Shown here piece after piece: positions 48,024 through 57,206 of a stretch of DNA of 64,000 nucleotides (positions are counted from its first letter, which is position 1; each line of letters begins with the position of its first letter). The notes beneath the pieces are model-generated. The model was not told the DNA's origin. It searched no databases and saw nothing but the letters and a program-made list of their open reading frames with translations. Source of the stretch: Trinickia violacea (GTDB taxonomy: Bacteria; Pseudomonadota; Gammaproteobacteria; Burkholderiales; Burkholderiaceae). The stretch lies in NCBI RefSeq assembly GCF_005280735.1, contig NZ_CP040077.1, forward strand, positions 2,914,001 through 2,978,000, in the 5' to 3' direction. Made by a program: the position numbers and the translations under genes.

Positions 48024-49919
48024 ATGACCCGCTACCGCGATTTCCATCGCCGCTCGATCGACGCCCCCGCTGAGTTCTGGCGTGCCGAAGCCACGCGCAT
48101 CCATTGGGAGACGCCGTTTCACACGGTGCTCGACGCCAGCCGTCCGCCCTTCACGCGCTGGTTCGTCGGCGGCCGCACGAACCTGTGCCACAACGCGCTC
48201 GACCGCCATCTCGCCACGCGAGGGCAGCAGGATGCGCTCGTGAGCGTATCGACCGAGACTGGCATCGAACGCCGCTTCACGTATGCCGAGCTGTACGACG
48301 AAGTGAACCGCATGGCGGCGGTGATGCGCTCGCTCGGCGTCGCGCGCGGCGAGCGCGTCCTGATCTATCTGCCGATGATCCCCGAGGCCGTGTTCGCGGT
48401 GCTCGCCTGCGCGCGGCTCGGCGCGATCCATTCGGTGGTGTTCGGCGGTTTTGCCGCGGCGAGCCTCGCCGCGCGCATCGACGACGCGAAGCCCGCCCTG
48501 ATCGTCACCGCCGACGCGGGCGCGCGCGGCGGCAAGGTGATCGACTACACGCCGCTCGTCGACGAAGCGCTCGCGCGTGCCGAGCACAAGACCGCGCGCG
48601 TGCTCCTGATCGACCGGCAGCTCGCGCCCGAGCGGCTGTCCGCGAGCTATCTGGTCGCGTACGAGCCGCTGCGCGAGCAGTACTTCAACGCTCACGTGCC
48701 GTGCGAATGGCTCGAATCGAACGAATCGTCGTACGTGCTTTACACGTCGGGCACGACCGGGCGGCCCAAGGGCGTGCAGCGCGACGTCGGCGGCTATGCG
48801 GTCGCGCTGGCGGCATCGATGGAGTACATCTTCGAAGGACGCGCGGGCGACACCATGTTCACCGCGTCGGACATCGGCTGGGTGGTCGGCCACAGCTACA
48901 TCATCTACGCGCCGCTGATCGCCGGGCTCACGACCGTGCTGTACGAAGGCACGCCGGTTCGGCCGGACGGCGGCATCTGGTGGCGGCTCGTCGAGCAGCA
49001 CAAGATCAACCTGATGTTCACGTCGCCGACTGCGCTGCGCGTGTTGAAGAAGCAGGACCCGGCGTTGATGAAGGCTGCGGATCTGTCGAGCCTGCGCGCG
49101 CTGTTCCTCGCCGGCGAGCCACTCGACGAGCCGACTGCCGCGTGGATCCAGGACGCGCTCGGCAAGCCCGTCGTCGACAACTACTGGCAGACCGAAACGG
49201 GCTGGCCGATCATCGCGATCCAGCGTGGCGTCGAGGCGCTGCCGCCGAAGCTCGGTTCCCCGGGTGTGCCTGTGTACGGCTACAACCTCGCGATCCGCGA
49301 CGCGGGAAGCGGCGAGCGCTGCGGCCCCGGCGAGAAAGGCGTCGTCACGCTCGGCTACCCGCTGCCGCCCGGCTGCATGACGACGGTCTGGGGCGACGAC
49401 AAGCGCTTCGTCGACACCTATTGGTCGGAGATGGCGGGCGAGCCGGTCTATTCGACGTTCGACTGGGGGATTCAGGACGACGACGGCTACGTGTCGATCC
49501 TCGGGCGTACCGACGACGTCATCAACGTCGCGAGCCATCGCTTCGGCACGCGCGAGATCGAAGAGGCGCTATCGAGCCATGCGGCGGTCGCCGAGGTAGC
49601 CGTGGTCGGCGTAGCCGATGCGGTGAAGGGACAAGTGCCGCTCGCGTTCGTCGTGCTGCGCGATGCGCAAGCGGCCGCAGCGCCCGACGATCGCAGCAAG
49701 CTCGAAGCGGCATTGCTGGCGACCGTGGACCGCTATTTGGGCGCCGTCGGACGTCCGGCCCGCGTGCATTTCGTCGCGATGCTGCCGAAGACGCGCTCCG
49801 GCAAGCTGCTGCGCCGCGCGATCGCGGCGCTGGCCGAAGGCCGCGATCCAGGGGATTTGCCGACGATCGAAGATCCGGCGGCGCTGCAGATCCTGCGCTC
49901 GGTGCTGGAAGGCGGTTGA
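48024..49919 (+). CDS. prpE: Propionate--CoA ligase (PrpE-type acyl-CoA synthetase)
   Basis: A 631-residue AMP-forming synthetase that activates propionate, probably also acetate or other short acids. The opening RYRDFHRRSIDAPAEFWRAE is the ACS N-terminal motif. The P-loop YTSGTTGRPKG is near residue 240, the conserved YWQTETGWPI near 390, and the adenylated Lys that closes the reaction is in TRSGKLLRR near 594, a site often acetylated for control. Length and VGGRTNLCHNALDRHL favour PrpE over AcsA. The ATG at 48024 follows GAGGA; the 50-codon upstream extension is unsupported. No prpBCD genes are adjacent. Confidence 0.92.
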   Translation: MTRYRDFHRRSIDAPAEFWRAEATRIHWETPFHTVLDASRPPFTRWFVGGRTNLCHNALDRHLATRGQQDALVSVSTETGIERRFTYAELYDEVNRMAAVMRSLGVARGERVLIYLPMIPEAVFAVLACARLGAIHSVVFGGFAAASLAARIDDAKPALIVTADAGARGGKVIDYTPLVDEALARAEHKTARVLLIDRQLAPERLSASYLVAYEPLREQYFNAHVPCEWLESNESSYVLYTSGTTGRPKGVQRDVGGYAVALAASMEYIFEGRAGDTMFTASDIGWVVGHSYIIYAPLIAGLTTVLYEGTPVRPDGGIWWRLVEQHKINLMFTSPTALRVLKKQDPALMKAADLSSLRALFLAGEPLDEPTAAWIQDALGKPVVDNYWQTETGWPIIAIQRGVEALPPKLGSPGVPVYGYNLAIRDAGSGERCGPGEKGVVTLGYPLPPGCMTTVWGDDKRFVDTYWSEMAGEPVYSTFDWGIQDDDGYVSILGRTDDVINVASHRFGTREIEEALSSHAAVAEVAVVGVADAVKGQVPLAFVVLRDAQAAAAPDDRSKLEAALLATVDRYLGAVGRPARVHFVAMLPKTRSGKLLRRAIAALAEGRDPGDLPTIEDPAALQILRSVLEGG

Positions 49920-49937
49920 GCGCACGAGGCGCGCGGC

Positions 49938-50723
49938 TCAAGCCCGCGAGCGCGCCTCCAGAAACCGCCGCAAAATCCCCGACGAATACGCGTGCGCAAT
50001 ATCGGTGAGAAACGACGTGAAGGACGCGGTCGCATGGTCGTCGGCGGTGTCGGAGATGGTCCGCACGATCGCGCACGGCACGTCGTGCTCGTAGCAGACC
50101 TGCGCAATCGCCGCGCCTTCCATTTCGACCGCAAGCGCGTCCGGCAGCGCGGCGCGCAATGCGCCGACTTCCTCCGAGCTCGACACAAACCGGTCGCCGC
50201 TGATCACGAGCCCGCGATGCACGCGCGCACCGTGCAAGCGGAAGCGCTCGGCGAGCGCCGCGCCTTCGTCGGCGACGAAGCGCTCGCACGCAGCGGCGAG
50301 TTCATCGGCGAGTTCGGCGTAAGCGGCAAAGTGCGTCACGCCAAGCAGCGGCACTTCATAGCGGGGGAACAGCGGCGACGCATCGAGATCGTGCTGCAGC
50401 AGCGCATTCGCGACGACGACATCGCCGACGCGCACCTGACTCCCCACGCCGCCCGCGACGCCCGTAAACACGATCGCATCGACATCGAACACGTGGATCA
50501 GTGCGCTCGCCGTCGCCGCGGCCGCGACCTTGCCGACGCGCGCGAGCGTCACGACGCACGGCACGCCGTACACGGTGCCCACGTGATAATCGCGCCGGCC
50601 GACCGTCACGGTGCGCAACTCACCGTCGGCGCGCATCGCATCGACGAGATCGCCCAACTCCTGCGGCAACGCCGCCAACACGCCCAGCGGCCGTTGCTTG
50701 AATGCCATCGTTTCCTTGCTCAT
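49938..50723 (-). CDS. 5'-methylthioadenosine/S-adenosylhomocysteine nucleosidase-like phosphorylase
   Basis: A 261-residue purine-nucleoside phosphorylase-fold enzyme that removes adenine from MTA or SAH. LGVLAALPQELGDLVDAM is the family N-terminus (residues about 11-28), VFTGVAGGVGSQVRVGDVVV near 85-104 the substrate-binding segment, VEMEGAAIAQVCYEHDVPCA the ribose-binding Met-Glu region, and ISDTADD the catalytic Asp site. It starts at 50723 where its ATG overlaps the uvrD stop codon (TAATG), so the two genes are translationally coupled. The open frame upstream of the ATG is a shadow of uvrD. Confidence 0.92.
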   Translation of the reverse strand: MSKETMAFKQRPLGVLAALPQELGDLVDAMRADGELRTVTVGRRDYHVGTVYGVPCVVTLARVGKVAAAATASALIHVFDVDAIVFTGVAGGVGSQVRVGDVVVANALLQHDLDASPLFPRYEVPLLGVTHFAAYAELADELAAACERFVADEGAALAERFRLHGARVHRGLVISGDRFVSSSEEVGALRAALPDALAVEMEGAAIAQVCYEHDVPCAIVRTISDTADDHATASFTSFLTDIAHAYSSGILRRFLEARSRA

Positions 50724-53095
50724 TATTCGACCGCCTGCAATTTGGCGACAGCCAGCGCGAGCCACTTCTCGCCGTGCCGCTTGAACCTGACTTGCGCGCG
50801 CGCGTCGGCGCCGTTGCCTTCGAGCGCCGTCACCGTGCCCTCTCCGAATTTCGTGTGAAACACCGCCTGGCCGACCTTGAAGCCCGTGTCGGCGGCACGC
50901 TGCGTATTGGCGAACGCGGGTAGCGGCGCCTGATCGACAGCGGCACCGGCATAGCTTTCCTGGCGATCGGGACGCGCGAACCAGTCGCGGCCCCAGCCCG
51001 CGTTGTCCGAGCGGCCGCCCCAGCGCGCCCCCGCCTCGATTTTGGGCGTGAGCCACTTGAGCGTCTCCTGCGGCAGCTCGTCGAAAAAGCGCGAGCGGAT
51101 GTTGTAACGCGTCTGGCCGTGCAGCAGCCGGCTCTGCGCAAACGACAGATAGAGCCGCTCTTTCGCCCGCGTGATCGCGACGTACATGAGCCGCCGCTCC
51201 TCCTCGAGCCCGTCTTGCTCGAGCGCGCTGTTCTCGTGCGGGAAGAGTCCCTCTTCCAGCCCCGTAATGAAGACCGCCGTGAACTCGAGCCCCTTCGCCG
51301 CATGCACCGTCATCAATTGCACGGCGTCCTGGCCCGCTTGCGCCTGATTGTCGCCCGCTTCGAGCGAGGCGTGCGAGAGGAAGCCCGCGAGCGGCGTCAT
51401 CGTGTCGGGGTTCTGCGCGGGGTCCGTGATGCTGGCCGGATCGAGCACCACGGCGGACGGATCGCCCGGCACCGCTGCGATCTCGGGCGCCGAAGTGGCG
51501 CCGGGCCGCAGCGGGATCGAGCGCGCCGGCGTGTCGAGCCCATAGCCCTCTTCGCTGACGAACGCCGCGGCCGCGTTCACGAGTTCCTGCAAGTTCTCGA
51601 GGCGGTCCTGGCCTTCGCGCTCGTTCTGATAGAAGTCGGCGAGACCGCTCGCGCGCACCACGTACTCGACCGTCTCCGGCAGGCTCATCTGCTGCGTCTC
51701 GGCGCGCATCTTCGCGACCAGGTTCGCAAATGCGCCGAGGCTCGAGCCGGCCTTGCCGGTCACGTAAGGAATCGCCGCCGCCATCGAACAGTTGTAGAGA
51801 CGCGCCGCGTCCGCCAGCTGCTCGATCGAGCGCGCGCCGATGCCGCGCGCCGGGAAATTGACGACGCGCGCGAACGCGGTGTCGTCGTTCGGGTTGTCGA
51901 TGAGGCGCAGATACGCGAGCGCGTGCTTCACTTCCTGGCGCTCGAAGAAGCGCAAGCCGCCGTACACGCGGTACGCGATGCCCGCATTGACGAGCGTGTG
52001 CTCGATCGTGCGCGACTGCGCGTTGCTGCGATAGAGCACCGCGACCTCGCCGCGTGCGAGCCCCGTGTTGATCAGCGCCTTGATCTCCTCGACGATCCAG
52101 CCGGCTTCCTGCGAATCGGTGGCCGCCTCGTAGACGCGCACCGGCTCGCCGTGGCCCGCGTCGGTGCGCAGGTTCTTGCCGAGCCGCCGCGAATTGTTGG
52201 CGATGAGCTGGTTGGCCGCGTCGAGGATATGGCCGTGCGAGCGGTAGTTCTGCTCGAGCTTGATCAGGTGCCGCACCTTGAATTCGTGCTCGAAGTCGCG
52301 CATGTTGCCGACGTTCGCGCCGCGAAACGCATAGATCGATTGATCGTCGTCGCCGACCGCGAAGATCGCGTTCGGGTTGGCGTTCAAGTCGCCCGCGAGC
52401 ATCTTGAGCCACGCGTACTGGAGCTTGTTGGTGTCCTGGAACTCGTCGACGAGGATGTGCCGGAAGCGCGCCTGATAATGCGCGCGCAGCGGCGGGTTGT
52501 GCGCAAGCAGCTCGTAGCAGCGCAGCAGCAGCTCCGGGAAGTCGACGACGCCTTCGCGCTGGCACTGCTGCTCGTACGCCTGGTAGAGCTCGACGAACTT
52601 GAGATTGAAGCTGTCGGACGCATCGACGTGCTCCGGCCGCAGCCCCTGTTCCTTCGCGTTGTTGATGAAGTACTGGAGGTTTTTCGGCGGATATTTCTCG
52701 TCGTCGACGTTCAGGCCCTTCATCAGACGCTTGATCGCGGACAGTTGATCCGCGGTATCGAGAATCTGGAACGTGGCGGGCAGCCCCGCGTCGCGGTGAT
52801 GCGCGCGCAGCATCCGGTTGCATAGGCCGTGGAAGGTGCCGATCCACATGCCGCGCGTGTCGATCGGCAGCAGCGCCGAGAGGCGCGCCATCATCTCGCG
52901 CGCGGCCTTGTTCGTGAAGGTGACGGCGAGCACGGTGGCGGGCGACGCGAGCCCATGCTGGATCAGCCACGCGATGCGCGTGATCAGCACGCGCGTCTTG
53001 CCGCTGCCGGCCCCGGCCAGGATCAGCGCGGGTTCGTTCGGCAGCGTGACGGCGGCATGTTGTTCGGGATTCAGATTCGCAAGCAATTCGGGCAT
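50723..53095 (-). CDS. uvrD: ATP-dependent DNA helicase UvrD/PcrA (superfamily 1)
   Basis: A 790-residue 3'-5' helicase of mismatch and nucleotide excision repair. Q-motif LNPEQHAAV near 8-16, Walker A GAGSGKT at 28-34, FTNKAAREM motif Ia, VDEFQDTN Walker B near 219, VGDDDQSIYAFRGA motif III, NYRS motif IV, VQLMTVHAAKGLEF motif V near 565, and a VAITRAKERLYL motif VI. The Tudor-like C-terminus (VGQAVFHTKFGEGTVTALEG) is present, as in UvrD. The ATG at 53095 was chosen over one seven codons upstream because MPELLANLNPEQ is the usual start. It is divergent from the toxin-antitoxin-like pair. Confidence 0.96.
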   Translation of the reverse strand: MPELLANLNPEQHAAVTLPNEPALILAGAGSGKTRVLITRIAWLIQHGLASPATVLAVTFTNKAAREMMARLSALLPIDTRGMWIGTFHGLCNRMLRAHHRDAGLPATFQILDTADQLSAIKRLMKGLNVDDEKYPPKNLQYFINNAKEQGLRPEHVDASDSFNLKFVELYQAYEQQCQREGVVDFPELLLRCYELLAHNPPLRAHYQARFRHILVDEFQDTNKLQYAWLKMLAGDLNANPNAIFAVGDDDQSIYAFRGANVGNMRDFEHEFKVRHLIKLEQNYRSHGHILDAANQLIANNSRRLGKNLRTDAGHGEPVRVYEAATDSQEAGWIVEEIKALINTGLARGEVAVLYRSNAQSRTIEHTLVNAGIAYRVYGGLRFFERQEVKHALAYLRLIDNPNDDTAFARVVNFPARGIGARSIEQLADAARLYNCSMAAAIPYVTGKAGSSLGAFANLVAKMRAETQQMSLPETVEYVVRASGLADFYQNEREGQDRLENLQELVNAAAAFVSEEGYGLDTPARSIPLRPGATSAPEIAAVPGDPSAVVLDPASITDPAQNPDTMTPLAGFLSHASLEAGDNQAQAGQDAVQLMTVHAAKGLEFTAVFITGLEEGLFPHENSALEQDGLEEERRLMYVAITRAKERLYLSFAQSRLLHGQTRYNIRSRFFDELPQETLKWLTPKIEAGARWGGRSDNAGWGRDWFARPDRQESYAGAAVDQAPLPAFANTQRAADTGFKVGQAVFHTKFGEGTVTALEGNGADARAQVRFKRHGEKWLALAVAKLQAVE

Positions 53096-53243
53096 GGGAG
53101 AGCGAGGTAATGGCAAGGCGTGGCGGCCACGAAGGCGCGCGTAGCGTGGTGCGCGATGTCGAGTCGGACATTATAAGTCCCGGGCAAGTCAGCGACGTCC
53201 GCCAACCATAGGGGTGGATATCGCGCTCGCTGACGCGCGATCA

Positions 53244-53275
53244 ACACATAGATGTGTGTTACACATAATTATGTG
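53244..53275. promoter_or_regulatory. Two tandem CACAT/ATGTG palindromes before the RHH/PIN operon
   Basis: ACACATAGATGTGT (53244-53257) and CACATAATTATGTG (53262-53275) are both perfect dyads built on CACAT/ATGTG. Their centres are 18 bases apart, roughly two helical turns. They lie 33-64 bases before the antitoxin-like ATG, where the promoter must be. This is the layout expected of an autorepressor binding as two adjacent dimers. Confidence 0.7.
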
Positions 53276-53307
53276 CTAAATTTATCCCATCAAACGGGAG
53301 TGCCATC

Positions 53308-53655
53308 ATGGCGGAAACGGTCAATTTCACGGGTTCGGTCGATCGCGACCTGCTCAAGCGTGCAAAGATCCTCGCGGCAAAAACGGATACCTCGGTCAAT
53401 GCGCTGTTCAACGCCGAGCTGCGCTATCTCGTCGAGACCTTCGAGGCGGCGGAGGCGAGTGGTAATCAGAATTTCCGGACGCTGCTCGATTTCTCGCTTG
53501 GCCGCGTTCACGATCGGAAGGCGATGGACGCGCTCGGCATCGATAGCGACGAAGACTTGTTCCTGCTGATGGCGCAAGCGCACTTGCCAATGCCGCGCCT
53601 GCCGGACGACGAAACGCGTCGCATGGCTGACGATTTGAACTCGCTCCTCAAATAA
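53308..53655 (+). CDS. Ribbon-helix-helix-like putative antitoxin
   Basis: A 115-residue protein. The first 50 residues fit a ribbon-helix-helix DNA-binding fold: a strand (TVNFTGSVD), then helix RDLLKRAKILAAKTDTSVNA and a second helix LFNAELRYLVETFEAAE. The rest is acidic and probably unstructured until it binds its partner (DEDLFLLMAQAHLPMPRLPD). GGGAG lies seven bases before the ATG. It precedes the PIN-domain gene by three bases, and two tandem palindromes lie in its promoter region, both typical of antitoxin autoregulation. I do not recognise a named antitoxin family. Role inferred from fold and context. Confidence 0.7.
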   Translation: MAETVNFTGSVDRDLLKRAKILAAKTDTSVNALFNAELRYLVETFEAAEASGNQNFRTLLDFSLGRVHDRKAMDALGIDSDEDLFLLMAQAHLPMPRLPDDETRRMADDLNSLLK

Positions 53656-53658
53656 CGG

Positions 53659-54192
53659 ATGGCCGCCCCCCCGACAATCGCCCTGCTCCCGGACGCCGGG
53701 CCTTTGATCACGCTCGCTTACGCCGATGCGCTGGATCTGTTGCTCAAACCGGACTGGCCCGTCGAAATCGTCGACATGGTGCTGCACGAAGTCACGCGCA
53801 ACCAGACGCCGACGAGCGAGCGCATTGCACAATGGGTCCGCGAGAACCGCATTGCTGTCATCGAAACCAAAATCCATCGCCATTACACGCAGACAATCGC
53901 GGCCTCGTCACCCGCTTCGCCGCCCAGAAAATCGAATCTTGGCGAACAGGCGATTCAGGAGGCGATGAACGACTTGAGTCTGTCGCCCGGGAAAGCGGGT
54001 GTCTTCCTCTTCGAGGACCATAAAATCGCACGCGCAAGCTTCCTGCTTCCCGACAACTGCCGCAAAGTATCGACGCGCGCGTATCTGCTGTTTCTCGAAG
54101 ATCGCGGGTTGATCGAGTCCGCAGCAGAAACCGAACGGCGCGCGATTCTCGCCGGCCGCTCGTTCTCGCAACTCCGCTTCCCGCCCGATTAG
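53659..54192 (+). CDS. PIN-domain-like putative toxin
   Basis: A 177-residue protein with the acidic residues of a PIN ribonuclease in order: Asp12 in LLPDAGPLITLA, Glu44 in VDMVLHEVT, Glu96 in NLGEQAIQEAM and Asp120 in FLFEDHKIARASFL. PIN toxins use such a quartet to bind Mg and cleave RNA, often tRNA. It is longer than the usual VapC (about 130) owing to an insert after residue 70 and a C-terminal extension of about 35 residues. It lies three bases after the RHH gene, so the pair is co-translated. Toxicity is not demonstrated by sequence. Confidence 0.7.
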   Translation: MAAPPTIALLPDAGPLITLAYADALDLLLKPDWPVEIVDMVLHEVTRNQTPTSERIAQWVRENRIAVIETKIHRHYTQTIAASSPASPPRKSNLGEQAIQEAMNDLSLSPGKAGVFLFEDHKIARASFLLPDNCRKVSTRAYLLFLEDRGLIESAAETERRAILAGRSFSQLRFPPD

Positions 54193-54292
54193 CGCCCCGC
54201 CATTGCCCCTCGCGGCCCTCCGGCCCCATCGACCCTTTATAATCGAACGTTTCGACGTATCTTTTCACGCATTTTTCGGCAGATTCCCCACC

Positions 54293-57160
54293 ATGAGCGA
54301 CACCACGCTTGCGAAGAGTTTCGAACCCCAGACCATCGAGGCCCAGTGGGGCCCGGAATGGGAAAAACGCGGCTACGCTGCGCCGGCTTTCGTGGCCGGC
54401 GTCAAGGACTTCTCGATCCAGCTGCCGCCGCCGAACGTCACGGGCACGCTGCACATGGGCCACGCGTTCAACCAGACGATCATGGATGGCTTGACGCGCT
54501 ATCACCGCATGCTCGGCGAGAACACGATGTGGCTGCCCGGCACCGATCACGCGGGCATCGCCACGCAGATCGTCGTCGAGCGCCAGCTCGATGGAGAAGG
54601 CGTGTCGCGCCATGATCTCGGCCGCGAGACATTCGTCGAGCGCGTGTGGGAATGGAAACAGCAGTCGGGCTCGGCGATCACGAGCCAGGTGCGCCGCCTC
54701 GGCGCGTCGATCGACTGGTCGCGCGAATACTTCACGATGGACGACAAGATGTCGGCGGTCGTGACCGACGTCTTCGTGCGGCTCTACGAGCAGGGCCTCA
54801 TCTATCGCGGCAAGCGGCTCGTGAACTGGGACCCGGTGCTGATGACCGCCGTGTCCGATCTCGAAGTCGCGAGCGAGGAAGAAAACGGCCATCTGTGGCA
54901 CATCCAATACCCGCTGTCCGACGGCAGCGGTCATCTCACGGTCGCGACGACGCGTCCCGAGACCATGCTCGGCGACGTCGCCGTGATGGTCCATCCGGAA
55001 GACGAGCGCTACGCGCACCTGATCGGCAAAACGGTGAAGCTGCCGCTCGCGGACCGCGAGATCCCGATCATCGCCGACGACTACGTCGATCGTGAGTTCG
55101 GCACCGGCGTGGTGAAGGTCACGCCCGCGCACGATTTCAACGACTACCAGGTCGGCCAGCGCCATAAGCTGCCACAGATCGAGATCCTCACGCTCGAAGC
55201 AAAGATCAACGACAACGCGCCCGCGAAGTACCGCGGCCTCGATCGTTTCCAAGCGCGCAAGCAAGTGGTCGCCGATCTCGAAGCGCTGGGCCGGCTCGAA
55301 TCGGTGAAACCGCACAAGCTGATGGTGCCGCGCGGCGACCGCACGAACGTCGTGCTCGAGCCGATGCTGACCGACCAATGGTTCGTCGCGATGAGCAAGC
55401 CGGCACCCGAAGGCACGTTCAATCCGGGCAAGTCGATTGCCGAAACGGCGCTGAACGTCGTGCGCAGCGGCGAGATCAAGTTCGTGCCGGAAAACTGGAC
55501 AACGACTTACTACCAGTGGCTCGAAAACATCCAGGACTGGTGCATCTCGCGGCAACTTTGGTGGGGCCATCAGATCCCGGCGTGGTACGGCGAAAACGGC
55601 GAGGTGTTCGTCGCGAAGACCGAAGCCGACGCGCGCGCGCAAGCCGACGCGAAGGGCTACACCGGCGCGTTGAAGCGCGATGACGACGTGCTCGACACGT
55701 GGTTCTCGTCGGCGCTCGTGCCGTTCTCGTCGCTCGGCTGGCCGAACGAGACCGAGGAGCTGCAACACTTTCTGCCGTCGTCCGTGCTCGTCACGGGCTT
55801 CGACATCATCTTCTTCTGGGTCGCGCGGATGGTCATGATGACCACCCACTTCACGGGCAAGGTGCCGTTCCACACGGTCTACGTGCACGGCCTCGTGCGC
55901 GACGCCGAAGGCCAGAAGATGAGCAAGAGCAAGGGCAATACGCTCGACCCGATCGATATCGTCGACGGCATCGATCTCGAATCGCTCGTCGCGAAGCGCA
56001 CCACGGGGCTCATGAATCCGAAGCAGGCCGCGACGATCGAGAAGAAGACGCGCAAGGAATTCCCGTCGGGCATTCCGTCGTTCGGCACCGATGCCTTGCG
56101 CTTCACGATGGCGTCGATGGCGACGCTCGGCCGCAACGTCAATTTCGACCTCGCGCGCTGCGAGGGCTATCGCAACTTCTGCAACAAGCTCTGGAACGCG
56201 ACGCGCTTCGTGCTGATGAACTGCGAAGGCCACGAGTGCGGCTTCGACAAGCCCGAACTCTGCGGCGCAGGCGACTGCGGTCCCGGCGGCTATCTCGACT
56301 TCTCGCAGGCGGACCGCTGGATCGTGTCGCTCCTGCAACGCGTCGAAGCCGAAGTCGAAAAGGGCTTCGCCGACTATCGTTTCGACAATGTCGCGAACGC
56401 AATTTACAAGTTCGTGTGGGACGAATACTGCGACTGGTATCTCGAACTCGCGAAGGTACAGATCCAGAACGGCACGCCCGAGCAGCAGCGCGCGACGCGC
56501 CGCACACTGCTGCGCGTGCTCGAAACGGTGCTGCGCCTCGCCCACCCGATCATCCCGTTCATCACCGAAGCGCTCTGGCAGAAGGTCGCACCGCTCGCGA
56601 AGAGCTACCCGGCAGGCGCAGCGGAGGGTGCCGCGTCGATCATGGTGCAGCGCTATCCGATCGCCGAGCCGAAAAAGATCGACGAAAGCGCCGAGCGCTG
56701 GGCGTCCGAGCTGAAAGCGGTCATCGACGCCTGCCGCAATCTGCGCGGCGAAATGAATCTGTCCCCGGCGACGAAAGTGCCGCTCCTGGCAACCGGCAAC
56801 GCTGAACAATTGCGCACGTTCGCCCCATACGCGCAAGCGCTCGCCCGTCTTTCGGAGGTCAAGATCATCGCCGACGAAGCGACGCTCGACGCCGAAGCCC
56901 ATGGCGCGCCGATTGCCATCGTCGGCGGCGACAAGCTCGTGCTGAAGGTCGAGATCGACGTCGCGGCGGAACGCGAACGTCTTGGCAAGGAAATTGCTCG
57001 CCTGGATGCGGAGATCGTCAAGTGCAACGCGAAGCTCGGTAATGAGGCTTTTGTCACAAAAGCCCCTGCCGTAGTTGTGGAACAGGAACAGAAAAGGCTG
57101 TCAGAATATCGTGACACCATTGCCAAGCTGAGCGCTCAACTCTCGCGGCTCCCCGCGTGA
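54293..57160 (+). CDS. valS: Valyl-tRNA synthetase
   Basis: A 955-residue class I synthetase. The HIGH motif reads HMGH at residues 54-57 in PPPNVTGTLHMGHAFNQT, the CP1 editing domain spans about 200-360 (TVATTRPETMLGDVAVMVHP), KMSKS occurs near 542-546 in GQKMSKSKGNTLDPIDIVDG, and a C-terminal coiled coil near 885-955 binds tRNA. All fit ValRS. The start at 54293 (MSDTTLAKSFEPQ) is the normal N-terminus; the 30 upstream codons are non-coding. galU follows 46 bases downstream on the same strand. Confidence 0.98.
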   Translation: MSDTTLAKSFEPQTIEAQWGPEWEKRGYAAPAFVAGVKDFSIQLPPPNVTGTLHMGHAFNQTIMDGLTRYHRMLGENTMWLPGTDHAGIATQIVVERQLDGEGVSRHDLGRETFVERVWEWKQQSGSAITSQVRRLGASIDWSREYFTMDDKMSAVVTDVFVRLYEQGLIYRGKRLVNWDPVLMTAVSDLEVASEEENGHLWHIQYPLSDGSGHLTVATTRPETMLGDVAVMVHPEDERYAHLIGKTVKLPLADREIPIIADDYVDREFGTGVVKVTPAHDFNDYQVGQRHKLPQIEILTLEAKINDNAPAKYRGLDRFQARKQVVADLEALGRLESVKPHKLMVPRGDRTNVVLEPMLTDQWFVAMSKPAPEGTFNPGKSIAETALNVVRSGEIKFVPENWTTTYYQWLENIQDWCISRQLWWGHQIPAWYGENGEVFVAKTEADARAQADAKGYTGALKRDDDVLDTWFSSALVPFSSLGWPNETEELQHFLPSSVLVTGFDIIFFWVARMVMMTTHFTGKVPFHTVYVHGLVRDAEGQKMSKSKGNTLDPIDIVDGIDLESLVAKRTTGLMNPKQAATIEKKTRKEFPSGIPSFGTDALRFTMASMATLGRNVNFDLARCEGYRNFCNKLWNATRFVLMNCEGHECGFDKPELCGAGDCGPGGYLDFSQADRWIVSLLQRVEAEVEKGFADYRFDNVANAIYKFVWDEYCDWYLELAKVQIQNGTPEQQRATRRTLLRVLETVLRLAHPIIPFITEALWQKVAPLAKSYPAGAAEGAASIMVQRYPIAEPKKIDESAERWASELKAVIDACRNLRGEMNLSPATKVPLLATGNAEQLRTFAPYAQALARLSEVKIIADEATLDAEAHGAPIAIVGGDKLVLKVEIDVAAERERLGKEIARLDAEIVKCNAKLGNEAFVTKAPAVVVEQEQKRLSEYRDTIAKLSAQLSRLPA

Positions 57161-57206
57161 ACTTGGCGGTTGAATTATTTCGAGCACACACGAGGACGCA
57201 GATCCC

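Noticed and set aside
50724..53171. Extension of the nucleosidase frame across uvrD
   Set aside because: The long frame is arginine-rich shadow; the enzyme's conserved N-terminus and coupled ATG at 50723 mark the real start.
53858..56902. 1014-codon open frame antisense to valS
   Set aside because: Shadow of valS and of the PIN gene; no motif and no ribosome-binding site.
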